A DNA stretch of 64,000 nt from Clostridiales bacterium (GCA_019423635.1 JAHZBA010000006.1:23314-87313); one strand, 5' to 3'. Positions 6,999 to 15,423 are shown, counted from the first letter of the stretch. Numbers and translations are program-made. The notes: a model not told the origin generated them from the sequence alone.

Positions 6999-8243
6999 TC
7001 ACCGGCGGACCCACTTGCCGAAGAGGGTCTTCTTGTAGTGCAGCAGCTCCTCCCTGGCCTTTGCGTGGTCGCCGGCCTTTTGCAGCCACTCCACGCCCAG
7101 GGGAATGTTCTCCGGTCCGCCCAGGCCATTGGCATACATGTACCCCCGCATGTAGAAGGCGTCGCTGTTCTTCCAGTCCACCTGCTCCAGGAAGATCCGG
7201 GCCTGCTTGTAGTCCTGGGGCGTTCCCCAGCCGTTGAAGCAGCACGAGCCCAGATAGAACACGCCCCAGGTGTTGCCGGTGTCGTAGGCGGTGCTCAGCA
7301 GCTGATAGGCCTTTGCGTAATCCTGGGCCACGCCCCGGCCGTAGTAGTAGGCCTTGCCTAACACGTTATTGGCGCCGGTGTGCCTGGGGTTCCGGGCCAG
7401 CTCCTTTTCAAAGCACTCCACGGCGTAGGCCTCGTCCTTGGGGACGCCGTCGGCGCCGTCGAAGCAGAGGTTGCCCACCTCGTACCAGTCGCCGGGGTTG
7501 CCGCCCTCGGCGGCCTCCTGGTACCAGTGCAGGGCCTCCTGCATGTGGCCCTCCTTTTTCAGCTGGTCGGCGTAGATGGACTGATGCAGGGGGTGGCCGT
7601 ACTCCGCGCCGATCTTGTAGAGATCCCTGGCCTTCTCCGGCTGGGGGGCGATGATGCCCTCCTCCCCTTCCGTATAATACTTATTCAGGTTGTTGGCGGC
7701 AAAGTAGATCCCGCCCCGCAGGGCCTTCCAGAACCAGTCCTCGCACTTGGCGATGTTCTCCTGCACGTAGTGCAAAAAGCTCTGCCGATCCGGGAAGGAG
7801 TCGGGGCCCTTGTTCTCGATCTGCATGAAGTCGCCCCAGAAATAGGTGTTGCCGATGATGTACTGACAGAAGGCGTCGCCCTCGTTCGCCATCTCCAGCA
7901 CCTCGTTGAAGGCCTCCTGGATGCTGGCAAAGGGCATCTTCTTCTCCAGGGAGGGCGTCAGATCCCCTGTGCGCATACAGAGCAGCACCGCCAGGGCGCT
8001 GCCCTGCTCCACGGCCCTGTGCATCAGCTCCGTGGCCTTGTCGTCGTCCTCCGGGAAGCCGTGGCCTCTCCAGACGTACTGATACCCGCAGTAGCACCGG
8101 GCCAGTACGCAGGTGGCGTCTCCGTCCCCGGCGGCAGACGCCTGCTCCAGCAGGGCGAAGGCCTCCTTCCCCCGGCCGGTCCGCACGTTGTAGTAGATGT
8201 CCTGGAGGGCCTGCCTGACCTCACTGCTCAATCCCTTGCCCAT
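6999..8243 (-). CDS. Sel1-like repeat protein
   Basis: The 414-residue soluble protein is built of tandem helix pairs of the Sel1/TPR-like type. Recognisable units include GDATCVLARCYCGYQY, GNTYFWG, GVEWLQKAGDHAKA, ANNVLGKAYYYGRGVAQDYAKAYQLL and GVFYLGSCCFNGWGTPQDYKQARIFLEQV. Sel1 proteins act as scaffolds for protein-protein contacts; no enzymatic residue is visible. Two starts are possible: ATG at 8243 (GGAAAGGA 11 bases upstream) or GTG at 8252, where the same Shine-Dalgarno sequence would be too close. The gene lies downstream of, and is probably co-transcribed with, the membrane protein gene at 8322. Confidence 0.85.
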   Translation of the reverse strand: MGKGLSSEVRQALQDIYYNVRTGRGKEAFALLEQASAAGDGDATCVLARCYCGYQYVWRGHGFPEDDDKATELMHRAVEQGSALAVLLCMRTGDLTPSLEKKMPFASIQEAFNEVLEMANEGDAFCQYIIGNTYFWGDFMQIENKGPDSFPDRQSFLHYVQENIAKCEDWFWKALRGGIYFAANNLNKYYTEGEEGIIAPQPEKARDLYKIGAEYGHPLHQSIYADQLKKEGHMQEALHWYQEAAEGGNPGDWYEVGNLCFDGADGVPKDEAYAVECFEKELARNPRHTGANNVLGKAYYYGRGVAQDYAKAYQLLSTAYDTGNTWGVFYLGSCCFNGWGTPQDYKQARIFLEQVDWKNSDAFYMRGYMYANGLGGPENIPLGVEWLQKAGDHAKAREELLHYKKTLFGKWVRR

Positions 8244-8321
8244 ACGCTTCACATTCCTTTCCTATGCTTCATGGTTTCCTGTTCTCCAATGAAAAAGGGG
8301 CGATTCCCCGATTTCTCCCAT

Positions 8322-9950
8322 TCACTTGACCTGCTTCGTGAAATCCTTCCACTCCGTCCCGCCGGGGAGGTATTCGCCGTGGGGGTAGCCCGTCAGCCAG
8401 GCGGCGGCCTGACGGGGCGGCATCTTCGTCCGGAAAAAACGCAGGCTGTCCGCATCCGGCCGGGTGGCCTCCACGGTGCAGCGGCCGTCCATCCTGTCTC
8501 CGGCCAGCACCCGAATCCATAAGTAGCCCACCGGGTGGGTCAGCTCCACCGTCTGATAGGTGCCGTCCACCAGGCCCTCCGCCGCCACCTCCACATCCTC
8601 GCCGGTGAAGGCGGTATGGGTCTCGGAGAGGCCGTTGGACCGCACCAGATACAGCTTCGCCCGGGACTCCCGCCGGGGCTGTTCCACCGTCCCGCCCCGG
8701 TCGTCGGGGGCGTTTACCCGTCCCTGGGACCAGTCCGTCACATCCGGGGCCTGCCGGCGGAGCCAGCCCCTCAAAATCTCCAGGGCCGCCTCTTCCTCCA
8801 CGAAGCACTCCAGATTCGTCTCCACACCGCCGGAGAACGGCACAGACACCACGCTGATCAACACGCGCCCGCCTCTAACCGCAGCCCGCAGCTCCCGCAG
8901 CAGCCGCTCCCCTGAGGGAAAGGGCCGGGTGGGGATCAGGGAGAAGGCGCCGGCGCCCTCGGCAAGATACTGCCGCAGCCTCGCCTCCACCAGCTCCCCC
9001 GTCACCCGGGAGGTCCGCTCCGCGCCGTCCTGGAAAATCATGTCCTGGGGCTGATCCTGCAATGCCGCCTGCCGGGCCGCCTCCGAGGCCCGGAGATTCC
9101 TTTTCTGCTGGAACTCCCGCTCGAAGTCCTCCCGCTGGCTCTCCTCCATGGTCCAGAAGTCGAGGTTCTGCCCATTGGAGCCCCGCCGGGCCTCCGGCAC
9201 CCGCAGGGCCAGGCAGTCCGCCGCCGCCTTCAAATCGTTCAGGTTGTTGAAGCCGGTGCCCGTCCGCTGCCAGCGGTCGTCGATCAAAACCAGCTCCATC
9301 TCCCGCCGGGTGCGGACGCCGGTCTCCGTGCGGTGCTGGTGGAGCTCGTTGACCACAAAGATCCCCCGGATGCGGTCAATCCGGTTCACGCCGTCCCCCA
9401 GAACCCACTCCCGGCCGATGCCCACGGGGCCGAACCACTGGCCGTGCTCCTTCAAATCGCCGTCCACCATGGCAAAGAGCTCCTCCACCGGCGGGGCCTC
9501 CTCCGGATAGGGCAGCTGACTGCGAATGGACTGGGCCAGAGTGCTCTTCTCGGGAAAACACGCATCCCGCACGGCCACATAGCAAAGCCAGATCCCCAGC
9601 AGTCCCAGCAGCACCGCGCCGCCGCCGGAGACGGCCAGCGTCACATAGTCCATGGTCTCCCAGTACGCCCGGTCCTGGCCCAATCCCATGGCAAACACCG
9701 CCCCCAGACACACGGCGACCACCAGGCAGAGCCCTCCCCAGATCAGCCAGGTCAGCTTCTTCCGGGTGCGGCTGAGGCAGTAGCCCTCCGCCGCGCCGTG
9801 GGGGTTGTTCTTCCGCTGAACCCACATGAGCAGCAGAATCACCGGAATCGCAAACAGCCGCAAAACCACTGCCAGCAGCACATAGATCACCGCGTTCCAG
9901 GGCCAGCGGAGAAACCCCAGACCGTTTCCCTTCTCCTTTTGTTCCTTCAT
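8322..9950 (-). CDS. Hypothetical membrane protein with large cytosolic C-terminal part
   Basis: The family is not recognised. The 542-residue protein has two N-terminal hydrophobic segments near residues 16-42 (AVIYVLLAVVLRLFAIPVILLLMW) and 67-92, a third at about 104-127 (VTLAVSGGGAVLLGLLGIWLCYVAV), then roughly 410 soluble residues. The soluble part holds a domain around residues 160-260 (GREWVLGDGVNRIDRIRGIFVVNELHQHR) and a C-terminal region with strands around 385-530. It contains no recognised catalytic motif. The start ATG at 9950 follows GGCGAGGAGCGATGCGGGC. It probably forms an operon with the Sel1-repeat gene 78 bases downstream, which might supply a scaffold partner (inference). 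Confidence 0.8.
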   Translation of the reverse strand: MKEQKEKGNGLGFLRWPWNAVIYVLLAVVLRLFAIPVILLLMWVQRKNNPHGAAEGYCLSRTRKKLTWLIWGGLCLVVAVCLGAVFAMGLGQDRAYWETMDYVTLAVSGGGAVLLGLLGIWLCYVAVRDACFPEKSTLAQSIRSQLPYPEEAPPVEELFAMVDGDLKEHGQWFGPVGIGREWVLGDGVNRIDRIRGIFVVNELHQHRTETGVRTRREMELVLIDDRWQRTGTGFNNLNDLKAAADCLALRVPEARRGSNGQNLDFWTMEESQREDFEREFQQKRNLRASEAARQAALQDQPQDMIFQDGAERTSRVTGELVEARLRQYLAEGAGAFSLIPTRPFPSGERLLRELRAAVRGGRVLISVVSVPFSGGVETNLECFVEEEAALEILRGWLRRQAPDVTDWSQGRVNAPDDRGGTVEQPRRESRAKLYLVRSNGLSETHTAFTGEDVEVAAEGLVDGTYQTVELTHPVGYLWIRVLAGDRMDGRCTVEATRPDADSLRFFRTKMPPRQAAAWLTGYPHGEYLPGGTEWKDFTKQVK

Positions 9951-10011
9951 GCCCGCATCGCTCCTCGCCGCCTGCCCCGCCCGCCTGGGGAGGCAGGCGT
10001 TTTGATGGTCT

Positions 10012-10041
10012 ATTTTACCACAGCCAGGCGGGATTTGTCCA
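10012..10041 (-). promoter_or_regulatory. Promoter of the membrane protein/Sel1 operon
   Basis: On the minus strand: TGGACA (10036-10041), 18-base spacer, TAAAAT (10012-10017). A GC-rich hairpin (CGCCTGCC.../...GGCAGGCG near 9970-10000) lies in the leader. Confidence 0.55.
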
Positions 10042-10059
10042 GATCACCGGGCCGCCGGG

Positions 10060-10259
10060 GAGTGTCCAAACGTGCAGTTTATCACGTTTGTATATTCATG
10101 AAATGCTGCTGTAGGGGCGGCTATCAGCCGCCCGTCTCCCTACGAATACCGGACCGCCCTTTAGAAGGACGGTCGATCCCCCCGCACCGGTTCTCCCGCG
10201 GGACGGGCGGCTGATAGCCGCCCCTACAAAATATCTCCATATCTCCGAATCGGACACTC
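10060..10259. mobile_element. MITE-like repeat, copy 2, inverted relative to copy 1
   Basis: The element starts GAGTGTCC (10060) and ends GGACACTC (10259), a perfect 8-base terminal inverted repeat. Its flanks (TTTATCA...TTCATGAA...TGTAGGGGCGGC and GGGACGGGCGGCTGATAGCC...TCCGAATCGGACACTC) are the reverse complement of 672-825. It is about 46 bases longer than copy 1, with extra sequence including GACCGCCCTTTAGAAGGACGGTC, a nested hairpin. The 9-mer CCGGGCCGC occurs at 10047-10055 and 10260-10268 on either side. The rest of the gap 9951-10438 holds only the two promoters and the operator candidate. Confidence 0.65.
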
Positions 10260-10354
10260 CCGGGCCGCTGCCCTGACCGAGCCTCTGGAAAAACGGGATG
10301 TGTCTGGGCGGTATATTTTTATTTCTTTTTTCGATACTACCAATAATATTATCA

Positions 10355-10371
10355 CACTTTCCCAGGAAGTG
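10355..10371. promoter_or_regulatory. Inverted repeat, possible Xre operator
   Basis: CACTT-N7-AAGTG lies in the AT-rich stretch (10321-10420) upstream of the Xre gene. Autoregulators of this class usually bind such sites, but no second copy is seen, so the assignment is weak. Confidence 0.3.
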
Positions 10372-10438
10372 CAATAAAAATATTATTTTTAGCTGAGGGT
10401 GATAAAAAACTATATACTTGACACACGAGGTGATGGCA

Positions 10439-10750
10439 ATGATTGGGGAGCGTCTGGCAGAGATCCGGAAGGATCACGGAGATACCCAGGCAACTCTGGC
10501 GGAGCAGTGCGGCGTGTCTCTGGCCACGGTGCGGGCGTGGGAGCAGGGAAAGAGTTCGCCCAGCCATGCCATGCTGGTTGCCATCTGCCGCCGCTACCAC
10601 GTCTCCTCCGACTATCTGCTGGGGCTGTCCGATGTGGACCCCGCCTATGTCCAGCACCGGCGCGGGGAGAAATTCACGAAGGAGGAGCTGGCCGCGCTGA
10701 GGGACTACGAGGCGTATCTGCTCTGGAAAAAGACCAGAAGGGCGCCGTAA
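10439..10750 (+). CDS. Xre-family helix-turn-helix regulator
   Basis: A 103-residue protein. Residues 1-62 are a Cro/CI-type helix-turn-helix (MIGERLAEIRKDHGDTQATLAEQCGVSLATVRAWEQGKSSPSHAMLVAICRRYHVSSDYLLGLSD). The short tail (KFTKEELAALRDYEAYLLWKKTRRAP) is probably a dimerisation helix. Of the three in-frame starts, ATG at 10439 is preferred since GAGG lies 8 bases upstream; ATG at 10433 and TTG at 10418 are too close to it or upstream of it. It may control itself or the neighbouring genes. It sits next to a MITE-like repeat and is convergent with the aminotransferase. Confidence 0.88.
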   Translation: MIGERLAEIRKDHGDTQATLAEQCGVSLATVRAWEQGKSSPSHAMLVAICRRYHVSSDYLLGLSDVDPAYVQHRRGEKFTKEELAALRDYEAYLLWKKTRRAP

Positions 10751-10802
10751 CCCTCATGGCCCGCCGGGGCCGCGGAGGGCAGAATTTTCCCCCCTCTGAG
10801 AC

Positions 10803-10836
10803 AAAGAGACGGACAGCCGTGGCTGTCCGTCTCTTT
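10803..10836. terminator. Bidirectional terminator between Xre and aminotransferase genes
   Basis: A 16-bp perfect stem AAAGAGACGGACAGCC/GGCTGTCCGTCTCTTT, with A-run and T-run at opposite ends, serves both convergent genes. Confidence 0.85.
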
Positions 10837-10881
10837 AGTCATATGGAAACCCTCCGGCTTGCCGGGCACTCCGGAGGCGCA

Positions 10882-12132
10882 TCAGACCGGATGCCGCTCC
10901 CGCAGGACCCGGAAGGCCTCGTCGGCTACGGCGATGGTCTCCGCAATGTCCTCGTCGGAGAGGGCGTAATTCAAAAAGTGGTTGTGGTGGGTGGTGAAGA
11001 ACACGCCCCGCTTCACGCACTCGGCGATCCACTCCTGGTGGAGCATCAGGCTGGGGTCGTCCGCCAGACGCAGGTAGAAGAGGCTGGGCATTCCCGACAC
11101 ATGGAGATCGAACCCGTACTTCTCCCCGGCGGCCCGGAGGCCCTCGCCCACCTTGCGGCCCTTCTCGTCCAGAATCCTGGGCAGGTCCAGCCGCTTCATC
11201 TTCTCCAGACACGCAATGCCCGCGGCAAAGGGCACGGCGGAGAGCCAGTAGCTGCCCGTGTAGCTGATGCCGGAGACGGTGCCCTTCAAAAACTCCCTGC
11301 CGCAGAGGGCGGAGACATTGTAGCCGTTGGCCAGGGCCTTGCAGAAGCAGATGAGGTCCGCCTCAAAGCCGAAGAAGTGGTCGCTGCCCCGGAGGTCCAG
11401 CCGGAACCCTGCCCGCACGTCGTCGAGGATCAGCAGGGCACCGTTGTCGTCGCAGAGTCTGCGGACCTTCTGCCAGAAGCCCTCGGCGGGCAGCTCGTTG
11501 TCACAGAAGTTGCCGTGCATATAGGGCTGGCCGATGACGGCGGCGATCTCCCCCTTGTAGCGGTCAAAGAGCTCTCCCAGGGCGTCGGCGTCGTTCCAGT
11601 CCACGGTGAGGTTGTTGGCCACGTCCTCCTCCAGGATGCCGGCGTAGTCCTTCTTCTGGGCCCAGGCGTCCACGCCGTGGTAGTAGCCTTTAAAGAAGAC
11701 GATCTTCTTGCGGCGGGTGTGGGCCCGGGCGGTCATGACGGCCAGGGTGGTCACGTCGCCGCCGTTCTTGGCGAAGAAGGCCCAGTCGGCACTGGCCACA
11801 GTGTCCACCAGCAGCTCTGCAAACTCGATCATCTTCGTGGAGGGCACCGTCACGCAGTCCTCCAGCTCCCGCTGGCGCCTCGCGGCCTCGTCCACGTCCG
11901 GGTCGCCGTAGCCCAGGATATTGGGGCCGTAGCCGCACATGTAGTCGATCATGCGGTTGCCGTCCAGATCCCAGAAATAGGACCCCTTGGCCCGCTGGGA
12001 AAACAGGGGCCAGGCCTCCACGGGGGTGTAGCAGCCCTCGGCGGGACCCTGGTGGCCGTAAATGCCGGAGGGAATCACTTTGCAGGCCCGGAGATAGGCC
12101 TCCCGGCTCTTGGAATAGTCATTGATGTGCAT
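10882..12132 (-). CDS. PLP-dependent class III aminotransferase, glutamate-1-semialdehyde mutase-like
   Basis: A 416-residue fold-type I enzyme. The PLP lysine is Lys265 in CKALANGYNVSALCG and the aspartate that holds the pyridine nitrogen is Asp237 in LILDDVRAGFR. The phosphate-binding segment reads AKNGGDVTTLAVMTAR where most members have NSGTEA, an unusual change. The closest family is the HemL/aspartate aminotransferase group, which includes glutamate-1-semialdehyde mutase and several amino-acid transaminases and mutases. No haem synthesis genes lie nearby, so a dedicated HemL role is not supported. ATG at 12132 follows AAGGAGGGCAGAAGG. It is the second gene of an operon 13 bases after the SCP2-like gene, so the two probably act on one compound. 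Confidence 0.85.
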   Translation of the reverse strand: MHINDYSKSREAYLRACKVIPSGIYGHQGPAEGCYTPVEAWPLFSQRAKGSYFWDLDGNRMIDYMCGYGPNILGYGDPDVDEAARRQRELEDCVTVPSTKMIEFAELLVDTVASADWAFFAKNGGDVTTLAVMTARAHTRRKKIVFFKGYYHGVDAWAQKKDYAGILEEDVANNLTVDWNDADALGELFDRYKGEIAAVIGQPYMHGNFCDNELPAEGFWQKVRRLCDDNGALLILDDVRAGFRLDLRGSDHFFGFEADLICFCKALANGYNVSALCGREFLKGTVSGISYTGSYWLSAVPFAAGIACLEKMKRLDLPRILDEKGRKVGEGLRAAGEKYGFDLHVSGMPSLFYLRLADDPSLMLHQEWIAECVKRGVFFTTHHNHFLNYALSDEDIAETIAVADEAFRVLRERHPV

Positions 12133-12145
12133 CCTTCTGCCCTCC

Positions 12146-12901
12146 TTACGCGAGATAGACCGCCACCCGGTCCAGAATGCGGTTGATGTTGTCGATCTGG
12201 GAGATCATGCCGCCGATGCGGACCTGCCCCAATCCCACGGCGGCGATGGCGTTGAGCTTTCCGTCAAAGAGCTCCCGGGCCACGCGCATGTCCTGAAACT
12301 CCATGTAGGAAAGGCAGTTCTCCGGCGGGCGGTGGAGGGCGAGGAGCCTGTGGTCCCGGCAGCACAGCGCCGCACCGGGGCCGTTTTGGATGGAGAGCTT
12401 CGCGATGCCGTCCACAATGCCGGCGGCGGAGCACTGGCCAATGGGGTCCTCATTGGCGATCTGCGCCACGGCCTCGGCGATGACGTGGAACATCAGCGTG
12501 GTGGAGATCCGGAAGAACTCCGGGTCCTCCAGGGCGCCGGGGGCCGGCCGCAGAAACTCCGTCAGCCGGTCCGTCAGCCTGGTGAAGGTGCCGGTCAAAA
12601 AGCCCACCTTGGTGATCCCCCTGCTGGGAATGGGCGTCACGGTGCCGTCCATCAGGCCGTTGAACCTGGCGCAGGTGGAAAAGGGCAGCTTCACCTGGCA
12701 GCGGTCCGTGCCCGGGGCCATGCGGCACCGGCCGCCGCCGAAAAAGAGGGTGGCGGAGGGCCCGCCCTTCACGGCGAATCCCACGGAGACGGAGGCGTCC
12801 TCAATCAGCCGGGCGGACGGTTTGTCCAGCTCGCAGAGATAGGGCAGGGCCCCCAGAATGGCAAAGAGGTTGAGATATGCCAGGGTCTTTTCATCTTTCA
12901 T
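12146..12901 (-). CDS. Hypothetical protein, possible SCP2-like lipid/ligand-binding domain
   Basis: A 251-residue soluble protein without signal peptide. The C-terminal segment (VARELFDGKLNAIAAVGLGQVRIGGMISQIDNINRILDRVAVYL) has the layout of the SCP2 sterol-carrier fold, in which a gained-function strand G-x-hydrophobic precedes a final amphipathic helix. The N-terminal part (ASVSVGFAVKGGPSATLFFGGGRCRM) is beta-rich and may complete that domain. This resemblance was made by eye and is tentative. The ATG follows GGGAGGAACACC. It is the first gene of an operon with the class III aminotransferase, whose promoter lies at 12950-12978. A role in presenting a hydrophobic amine substrate to the enzyme would fit but is only inference. 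Confidence 0.65.
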   Translation of the reverse strand: MKDEKTLAYLNLFAILGALPYLCELDKPSARLIEDASVSVGFAVKGGPSATLFFGGGRCRMAPGTDRCQVKLPFSTCARFNGLMDGTVTPIPSRGITKVGFLTGTFTRLTDRLTEFLRPAPGALEDPEFFRISTTLMFHVIAEAVAQIANEDPIGQCSAAGIVDGIAKLSIQNGPGAALCCRDHRLLALHRPPENCLSYMEFQDMRVARELFDGKLNAIAAVGLGQVRIGGMISQIDNINRILDRVAVYLA

Positions 12902-12949
12902 GGTGTTCCTCCCGTGAACCCCCGCCGCCGGCGGGAGTTGAATGAGACG

Positions 12950-12978
12950 ATCATACCACGCCCCCGCCCCCGGCGCAA
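12950..12978 (-). promoter_or_regulatory. Promoter of the SCP2-like/aminotransferase operon
   Basis: On the minus strand: TTGCGC (12973-12978), 17-base G-rich spacer, TATGAT (12950-12955), 49 bases upstream of the ATG. Confidence 0.6.
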
Positions 12979-13021
12979 GGAAAATCTCCCGGAAAAAAGC
13001 TCCGGAACTTTGAAAAAAACC

Positions 13022-13050
13022 TTGCGCTTTCGGCGAACCTGTGGTATATT
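13022..13050 (+). promoter_or_regulatory. Promoter of the rimP-nusA-infB operon
   Basis: TTGCGC (13022-13027), 17-base spacer, TATATT (13045-13050), with TGG before the -10. It lies 150 bases upstream of the rimP start, leaving a long leader. Confidence 0.7.
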
Positions 13051-13077
13051 AAGTATGGTAGTAAAGGTAAAATGTCG

Positions 13078-13102
13078 GAGTGGACCACGGTCCGCTCTTT
13101 TT
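13078..13102 (+). promoter_or_regulatory. Terminator-like leader hairpin before rimP (attenuator candidate)
   Basis: GAGTGGAC, loop CACG, GTCCGCTC, then TTTTT: a full intrinsic-terminator signature about 28 bases after the predicted transcription start and 98 bases before rimP. A similar GTGG...CCAC-TTTT hairpin occurs in the rimP leaders of many Firmicutes. Since NusA alters pausing and termination at hairpins, feedback through this structure is plausible. Confidence 0.6.
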
Positions 13103-13199
13103 GTTGGGCATTTTCCCCTTCTAAAAATTTACAAATTCAGGAAATTTCAGGCTGGCCGGGCGCCTTGGAACGTCCCGCCGGCCCCGAGGAGGCAGGGTT

Positions 13200-13661
13200 G
13201 TGAAGAAGATCACGGAGCTCACCGCCGAACTGGCCGCGCCGGCCATTGCAGAGGCCGGCTGTACGCTCTGGGACGTGGAGTACGTCAAGGAGGGCGGCAC
13301 CTGGTATCTGCGGGTCCTTCTGGACAAACCCGGCGGCGTGGACATCCTGGACTGCGAGGCCGTGTCCCGGAAGCTCTCGGACCTCCTGGATGAGGCGGAC
13401 CCCATCGAGGGCAGCTACACCCTGGAGGTGGGCTCCGCCGGGGCGGAGCGGGCACTGAAGCGCCCGTCGGATTTCCGGCAGTTTCTGGGCAGCCCCGTGC
13501 TGGTCAAGCTGTACCGGGCGGAGGCGGGCCGCAAGGAGTTCCCCGGCGTGCTGAGCGCCTATGACGAGCTCAGCGGGGACGTCACCGTCACGGTGGACGG
13601 CGGGGAGCGGACCTTTTCCAAAAAGGACCTCGCGCTGGTGCGGCTGCGGGTGGAGTTCTGA
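13200..13661 (+). CDS. rimP: Ribosome maturation factor RimP
   Basis: A 153-residue assembly factor for the 30S subunit, normal length for the family. It shows the N-terminal alpha-beta domain (LWDVEYVKEGGTWYLRVLLDKPGGVDILDCEAVSRKLSDLLDE) and the C-terminal SH3-like domain (FPGVLSAYDELSGDVTVTV). The usual conserved EVSSPGLxRPL is changed to EVGSAGAERALKRPSDF, a local variation in an otherwise standard protein. The GTG start at 13200 follows GAGGAGGCAGGGTT. It is the first gene of the operon and is followed by nusA after 153 bases. Confidence 0.95.
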   Translation: MKKITELTAELAAPAIAEAGCTLWDVEYVKEGGTWYLRVLLDKPGGVDILDCEAVSRKLSDLLDEADPIEGSYTLEVGSAGAERALKRPSDFRQFLGSPVLVKLYRAEAGRKEFPGVLSAYDELSGDVTVTVDGGERTFSKKDLALVRLRVEF

Positions 13662-13814
13662 CCGCCCCGTTCTTTTGCTCCCGGCGGAACGATCTGCCGG
13701 GCAGACCATGAAAAAACAGCTCCCTGCGGCTTCGCGGCAGGGGAAAAACGGCTCTGCGCAGCAATGCCGGAGCGCGCGGACACTGAACACAAGGAGATAA
13801 AGGAGAATCGTGCC

Positions 13815-14993
13815 ATGAAAGGCAAGAAGAAGCAGAAGGAACCGGCGGGTATGAATCCCGCGGAGATTTTCGCCGCCCTGGCCCTGCTGGAAAAGGAGCG
13901 GGGCATCCCCCAGTCCTTCATGATGGAGAAGATCATCCAGGCCATCACCACCGCCTACAAGCGGGACCACGACGAGGTGGAAAACGTCATCGTGGATGTG
14001 GACGAGGAGCACCAGACTCTGCGGATGTTCGTCCAGAAGACCGTGGTGGACGAGGAGGACTATGTGGACCCCTCCAACGAGATGACGCTGGAGGAGGCCA
14101 AGGCCCTCTCCGCCAAGTACGAGATCGGCGACACGGTGAACATCCCCGTGGACAACACGGAATTCGGCCGCATCGCCGCCGGCAACGGCAAGCAGGTCAT
14201 CATCCAGGGCCTGCGGGAGGCCGAGCGGGGCATGATCTACGACGAGTTCAACTCCAAGCAGCACGAGATTCTCACCGGTGTGGTGACCCGGATCGACCCC
14301 CGCACCGGCGGCGTCTCCCTGCGGATCGGCACCGGCACGGAGTCCACCGAGGCGCTGTTGATGACCGGTGAGCAGGTCCCCGGCGAGGAGCTCACGGAGG
14401 GGATGCACGTCAAGGTCTACGTGGTGGACGTCCGCCGCTCCACCCGGGGCGCCCAGATTCTGATCTCCCGGACCCATCCGGGCCTTGTCAAGCGCCTCTT
14501 CGAGCTGGAGGTCCCCGAGATCTACGACGGCACCGTGGAGGTGCGCTCCATCGCCCGGGAGGCGGGCAGCCGCACCAAGATGGCCGTGTGGTCCAACGAT
14601 GAGAACGTGGACCCCATCGGCGCCTGCGTGGGCCCCCGGGGCCAGCGGGTGGCCGGCATCGTGGAGGAGCTGCGGGGCGAGAAGATCGACATCATCAAGT
14701 GGAGCGAGGACCCTGCGGAGTTCATCGCCGCCGCCCTGGCCCCTGCCGACGTGCTGAGCGTGCAGATGGCGGAGGAGGGCAAGGCCTGCCGCTGCGTGGT
14801 GCCGGACGACCAGCTGAGCCTGGCCATCGGCAAGGAGGGCCAGAACGCCCGTCTCGCCGCCCGGCTGACGGGGTATAAGATTGACATCAAGCCGGAGAGC
14901 TATCAGGAGCCGGAGGAGGACGAGGAGGAGAGCGTCTCCCCCCAGGAGCCCGGGCCTCTGGAGGGTACGGTTTCCCAGGAGGAATCCCTGTAA
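13815..14993 (+). CDS. nusA: Transcription termination/antitermination factor NusA
   Basis: A 392-residue protein that binds RNA polymerase and RNA and controls pausing, termination and antitermination. It has the N-terminal polymerase-binding domain (MNPAEIFAALALLEKERGIPQSFMMEKIIQAI), an S1 domain (about residues 130-200, HEILTGVVTRIDPRTGGVSLRIG), then two KH domains (DPIGACVGPRGQRVAGIVEELRGEKIDIIKW and LAIGKEGQNARLAARLTGYKIDI). As in other Firmicutes it lacks the extra acidic domains of E. coli NusA, ending in a short acidic tail. ATG at 13815 follows AGGAG; an ATG further upstream in frame (13764) lacks an SD. A heptamer-repeat hairpin lies directly after the stop. Confidence 0.96.
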   Translation: MKGKKKQKEPAGMNPAEIFAALALLEKERGIPQSFMMEKIIQAITTAYKRDHDEVENVIVDVDEEHQTLRMFVQKTVVDEEDYVDPSNEMTLEEAKALSAKYEIGDTVNIPVDNTEFGRIAAGNGKQVIIQGLREAERGMIYDEFNSKQHEILTGVVTRIDPRTGGVSLRIGTGTESTEALLMTGEQVPGEELTEGMHVKVYVVDVRRSTRGAQILISRTHPGLVKRLFELEVPEIYDGTVEVRSIAREAGSRTKMAVWSNDENVDPIGACVGPRGQRVAGIVEELRGEKIDIIKWSEDPAEFIAAALAPADVLSVQMAEEGKACRCVVPDDQLSLAIGKEGQNARLAARLTGYKIDIKPESYQEPEEDEEESVSPQEPGPLEGTVSQEESL

Positions 14994-15120
14994 ATTAGAA
15001 ATTAGGAATGAGGAATGAGGAATTAGGAATTTTTGTCCGGCTGCCGGATGGAGACCGATTCCTCTCACTCGGGGAATCCCGTTTTCAATTCCTAATTCCT
15101 AACTCCTAATTCCTAATTGA
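14993..15120. repeat. Heptamer-array inverted repeat, copy 1 (between nusA and ylxR)
   Basis: The left arm (about 14993-15030) is a run of ATTAGGA/ATGAGGA heptamers; the right arm (15085-15120) is the reverse complement (TCCTAAT/TCCTAAC heptamers). The 55-base loop carries CGGCTGCCGGA. The arms could form a hairpin of about 35 bp in the mRNA inside an essential operon. It has no coding function. Confidence 0.8.
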
Positions 15121-15141
15121 ACGGAAAGGCGGCTGACAAAC

Positions 15142-15423
15142 GTGCCGAAAGTGAAAAAAATTCCCCAGCGGCAGTGCGTGGGCTGCCGGGTGATGAAGGA
15201 CAAAAAGGCCCTCCTGCGGGTGGTCAAATCCCCGGAGGGGACCGTCAGCCTGGATTTTGGCGGCAAGAAGCCGGGGCGGGGCGCCTATGTGTGCCACGAC
15301 GTGGCCTGCCTGAAAAAGGCCCGGAAAAGCCGGGCCCTGGAGCGGGCCTTTGAGACCGCCATCCCCCCGGAGGTCTACGACGCCATGGAGGCGGAACTGG
15401 GAGGCGCGGATGGACAGTCATAA
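15142..15423 (+). CDS. ylxR: YlxR family RNA-binding protein
   Basis: A 93-residue small basic protein (DUF448). It shows the family signature CVGCRVMKDKKALLRVVKSPEG and GRGAYVCHDVACLKKARKSRALERAF, where the Cys and Arg residues form the nucleic-acid-binding face. Its conserved position between nusA and infB is typical; YlxR binds RNase P RNA in some reports and regulates transcription in B. subtilis. The GTG start follows GGAAAGGCGG. The stop overlaps the next gene by 14 bases. Confidence 0.93.
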   Translation: MPKVKKIPQRQCVGCRVMKDKKALLRVVKSPEGTVSLDFGGKKPGRGAYVCHDVACLKKARKSRALERAFETAIPPEVYDAMEAELGGADGQS

